From positions 248,001 to 312,000 of the forward strand of contig NZ_BAED01000020.1 in the NCBI RefSeq assembly GCF_000241345.1: a DNA stretch of 64,000 bases, read 5' to 3'. This DNA is from Gordonia amarae NBRC 15530 (GTDB taxonomy: Bacteria > Actinomycetota > Actinomycetes > Mycobacteriales > Mycobacteriaceae). Below the pieces are notes generated by a model. The model saw nothing but the letters and a program-made list of their open reading frames with translations, was not told the DNA's origin and ran no database searches. The position numbers and the translations under genes are program-made. This document shows, piece by piece, positions 62,647-64,000 of the stretch (its first letter is position 1; each line of letters starts with the position of its first letter).

Positions 62647-63258
62647 GTGTATGAGGGCCCGATCCAGGATCTGATCGACGAACTGGCCAAACAGCCGGGC
62701 CTCGGGCCCAAGGGCGCCCAGCGCATCGCCTTTCACCTGCTGGCCGGGGAGAACGCCGACATCGACCGGCTGATCGCCGCACTCGCCCGGGTCCGCGACG
62801 ACGTCACCTTCTGCGACTACTGCGGCAACGTGTCGGCCGAGCGGCTGTGCCGGATCTGTTCCGACGCCCGCCGCGACGCCACCAAGATCTGCGTCGTCGA
62901 AGAACCCAAAGACGTGCATGCCATCGAACGCACCAAGGAGTTCCACGGGCGCTATCACGTGCTCGGCGGCGCGCTCGACCCGCTGTCGGGGATCGGCCCC
63001 GACCAGCTGCGCATCCGGGAACTGCTGCGACGCCTGGCCAACCAGCCCGACGGCGTCGACGTCACCGAGGTGATCGTGGCCACCGACCCCAACACCGAGG
63101 GCGAGGCCACCGCCACCTACCTGCTGCGGATGCTCAAAGACTTCCCCGGGCTGTCGGTCACCCGGCTCGCGTCGGGCCTGCCGATGGGCGGAGACCTCGA
63201 ATTCGCCGACGAACTCACCCTCGGCCGAGCCTTGTCCGGTCGCCGCGTACTGGCCTGA
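62647..63258 (+). CDS. recR: recombination protein RecR
   Basis: A protein of 203 residues, mediator with RecO/RecF in RecA loading. Helix-hairpin-helix [15 protein letters not shown], zinc finger [16 protein letters not shown], Toprim [25 protein letters not shown] split over two parts, and [21 protein letters not shown] 62647, 6 bases after the ybaB stop. Confidence 0.96.
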   Translation: MYEGPIQDLIDELAKQPGLGPKGAQRIAFHLLAGENADIDRLIAALARVRDDVTFCDYCGNVSAERLCRICSDARRDATKICVVEEPKDVHAIERTKEFHGRYHVLGGALDPLSGIGPDQLRIRELLRRLANQPDGVDVTEVIVATDPNTEGEATATYLLRMLKDFPGLSVTRLASGLPMGGDLEFADELTLGRALSGRRVLA

Positions 63259-63340
63259 GTCCGACGGCGGCGGCGTCATTCAGGAGACTGTGGTCGCGAA
63301 CTGCCTGGTGATAATTTGACCGGATGAAGGTCGGTCCGGG

Positions 63341-63805
63341 ATGACGCGCGATGACCGGCGGTTGCTCGGGGTCGCGTTGGCACTGGGCGCAGCGGGAGCT
63401 GTTGCCGGCGCCGTTTCGGGTGCCCAGTCTCTTCGTCGTCGCCGGTTTCCCCGGTTCAGTGTCGCCTTGGCAGTGGTCATCGTGGTGATCGGGTCCGTGC
63501 TCTCGGTTGTCGCATGGTTCTTCCTGAACGGCAGCATTGTCGTCACCTGTCAGGGTGTGGCCATGGCACCCGGTGACCGCTGTCGGTATGAGGGGATCGA
63601 CCGATTCGGTGCGCACTACTACGTCTCCCGTGACTACGAGGAACAGCGCGCGTTCCTCTACGGTTGGCGCCGCGCCGGGCTGATCGCTGCCATCTGCCTC
63701 ACCGTCGCCGGCGCGCTGCTCGGCATTGTCAGGGTCGGTCGTTGGCTGTGGGTCAGCAGAGGTGACGCCGCCCGAGGACAGGGCGGTGCGGCAGCCGCGA
63801 AGTGA
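63341..63805 (+). CDS. small membrane protein, unknown function
   Basis: A protein of 154 residues with three membrane segments: VALALGAAGAVAGAVSG, FSVALAVVIVVIGSVLSVVAWFF and GLIAAICLTVAGALLGIVRV. Between segments two and three is an external loop with two cysteines (VVTCQGVAM, DRCRYEG) likely disulfide-linked, and YYVSRDYEEQRAFLYG. I do not recognise a family. No clear ribosome site, but codon use is gene-like. Confidence 0.65.
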   Translation: MTRDDRRLLGVALALGAAGAVAGAVSGAQSLRRRRFPRFSVALAVVIVVIGSVLSVVAWFFLNGSIVVTCQGVAMAPGDRCRYEGIDRFGAHYYVSRDYEEQRAFLYGWRRAGLIAAICLTVAGALLGIVRVGRWLWVSRGDAARGQGGAAAAK

Positions 63806-63857
63806 CAACCCTGTATCGGGGTGGTCGGTGCGCTCTGCGTTTTGGTTAGGTGTAGTT

Positions 63858-64000
63858 ATGCCGACTCACAGGATTGCCCGTGTCCGTCGAGGATTTCTAC
63901 CGGTGGCGGCGTGCGCATCGTTCGCGGTTGTCGCATCCGCCCTGACGGTCCCGACGCAGGCACAGGCCGCGCCGGCGCAGCTCAACTGGGGTGCATGCGA
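63858..64000 (+). CDS. secreted alpha/beta-hydrolase-like protein, N-terminal part
   Basis: A frame open to the window end with 47 codons. A signal peptide is clear: basic RIARVRRGFLPVAAC, hydrophobic ASFAVVASALTV, cleavage near TQAQAAPAQ. The mature start LNWGAC is typical of secreted SCO7095/tripeptidyl-aminopeptidase-like hydrolases, whose mature chains begin with similar WGxC sequence. The rest lies outside the window, so the family is tentative. Confidence 0.5.
   Translation, partial: MPTHRIARVRRGFLPVAACASFAVVASALTVPTQAQAAPAQLNWGAC

Overview
The window is high-GC actinobacterial chromosome, most like a mycolic-acid-containing genus of the Mycobacteriales, with Gordonia or a close relative as the best guess. 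This rests on gene order and families: recR, ybaB-type gene, SRPBCC gene, FAD oxidase plus CFA-type methyltransferase, dnaX, aspartate aminotransferase, SRP RNA and tRNA-Ser match the Rv3715c-Rv3722c neighbourhood of Mycobacterium tuberculosis. The tyrA / TadA-associated gene / tadA / tRNA-Ser block matches the Rv3752c-Rv3754 area, the ligC plus Prim-PolC pair matches Rv3730c-Rv3731, and the nuo operon is preceded by an Rv3143-like receiver protein. The genus is an inference; no database was searched.

Layout. 1-3.7 kb: end of an MmpS-like gene, a glycolipid-binding protein, tyrA, the tadA pair, a 20-residue-repeat protein and tRNA-Ser(CGA). 3.7-10.5 kb is accessory: a decayed DUF4143 ATPase, a nitronate monooxygenase remnant, a membrane-anchored lipase, a beta-propeller/TetR divergent pair and an AbiEi-type antitoxin plus nucleotidyltransferase module. 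10.5-26.0 kb (minus strand) is a complete nuoA-N operon for respiratory complex I, nearly all genes overlapping by 1-4 bases. 26-32 kb: receiver protein, two paralogous secreted proteins, a DUF2127 membrane protein, murF and ddl divergently arranged with a Phd/PIN module between them. 32-41.6 kb: small regulator and enzyme units (TetR, F420-type nitroreductase, SDR, Uma2, GNAT, MerR), a lipoprotein, an unusual Tgt-family gene, two DUF21/CBS proteins and gluQ. 41.8-50 kb: LigC and Prim-PolC repair genes, a Ca2+/Na+ exchanger, an HtaA-like secreted protein, a hydrolase, an acyl-CoA ligase and an aldo/keto reductase. 50-64 kb: a lipoprotein flanked by a repeated hairpin, tRNA-Ser(GGA), SRP RNA, aminotransferase, GT87 mannosyltransferase, VapBC, dnaX, the 10-methyl fatty acid gene pair, SRPBCC protein, a pseudouridine synthase, an Imm10-like protein, ybaB, recR and two envelope genes.

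The most notable non-gene signal is a family of long palindromes (core 108 bp) with full copies at 13382-13510, 57313-57436 and 60880-60998 and shortened copies at 40601-40719. The first lies in frame inside nuoM. All three full copies keep the same 36-codon frame open. A second, different palindromic insertion of about 48 codons sits in frame inside the FAD oxidase gene. Other points of interest are a Tgt-family protein lacking the zinc cysteines, three toxin-antitoxin modules at housekeeping gene borders, and several perfect dyads that look like operators.
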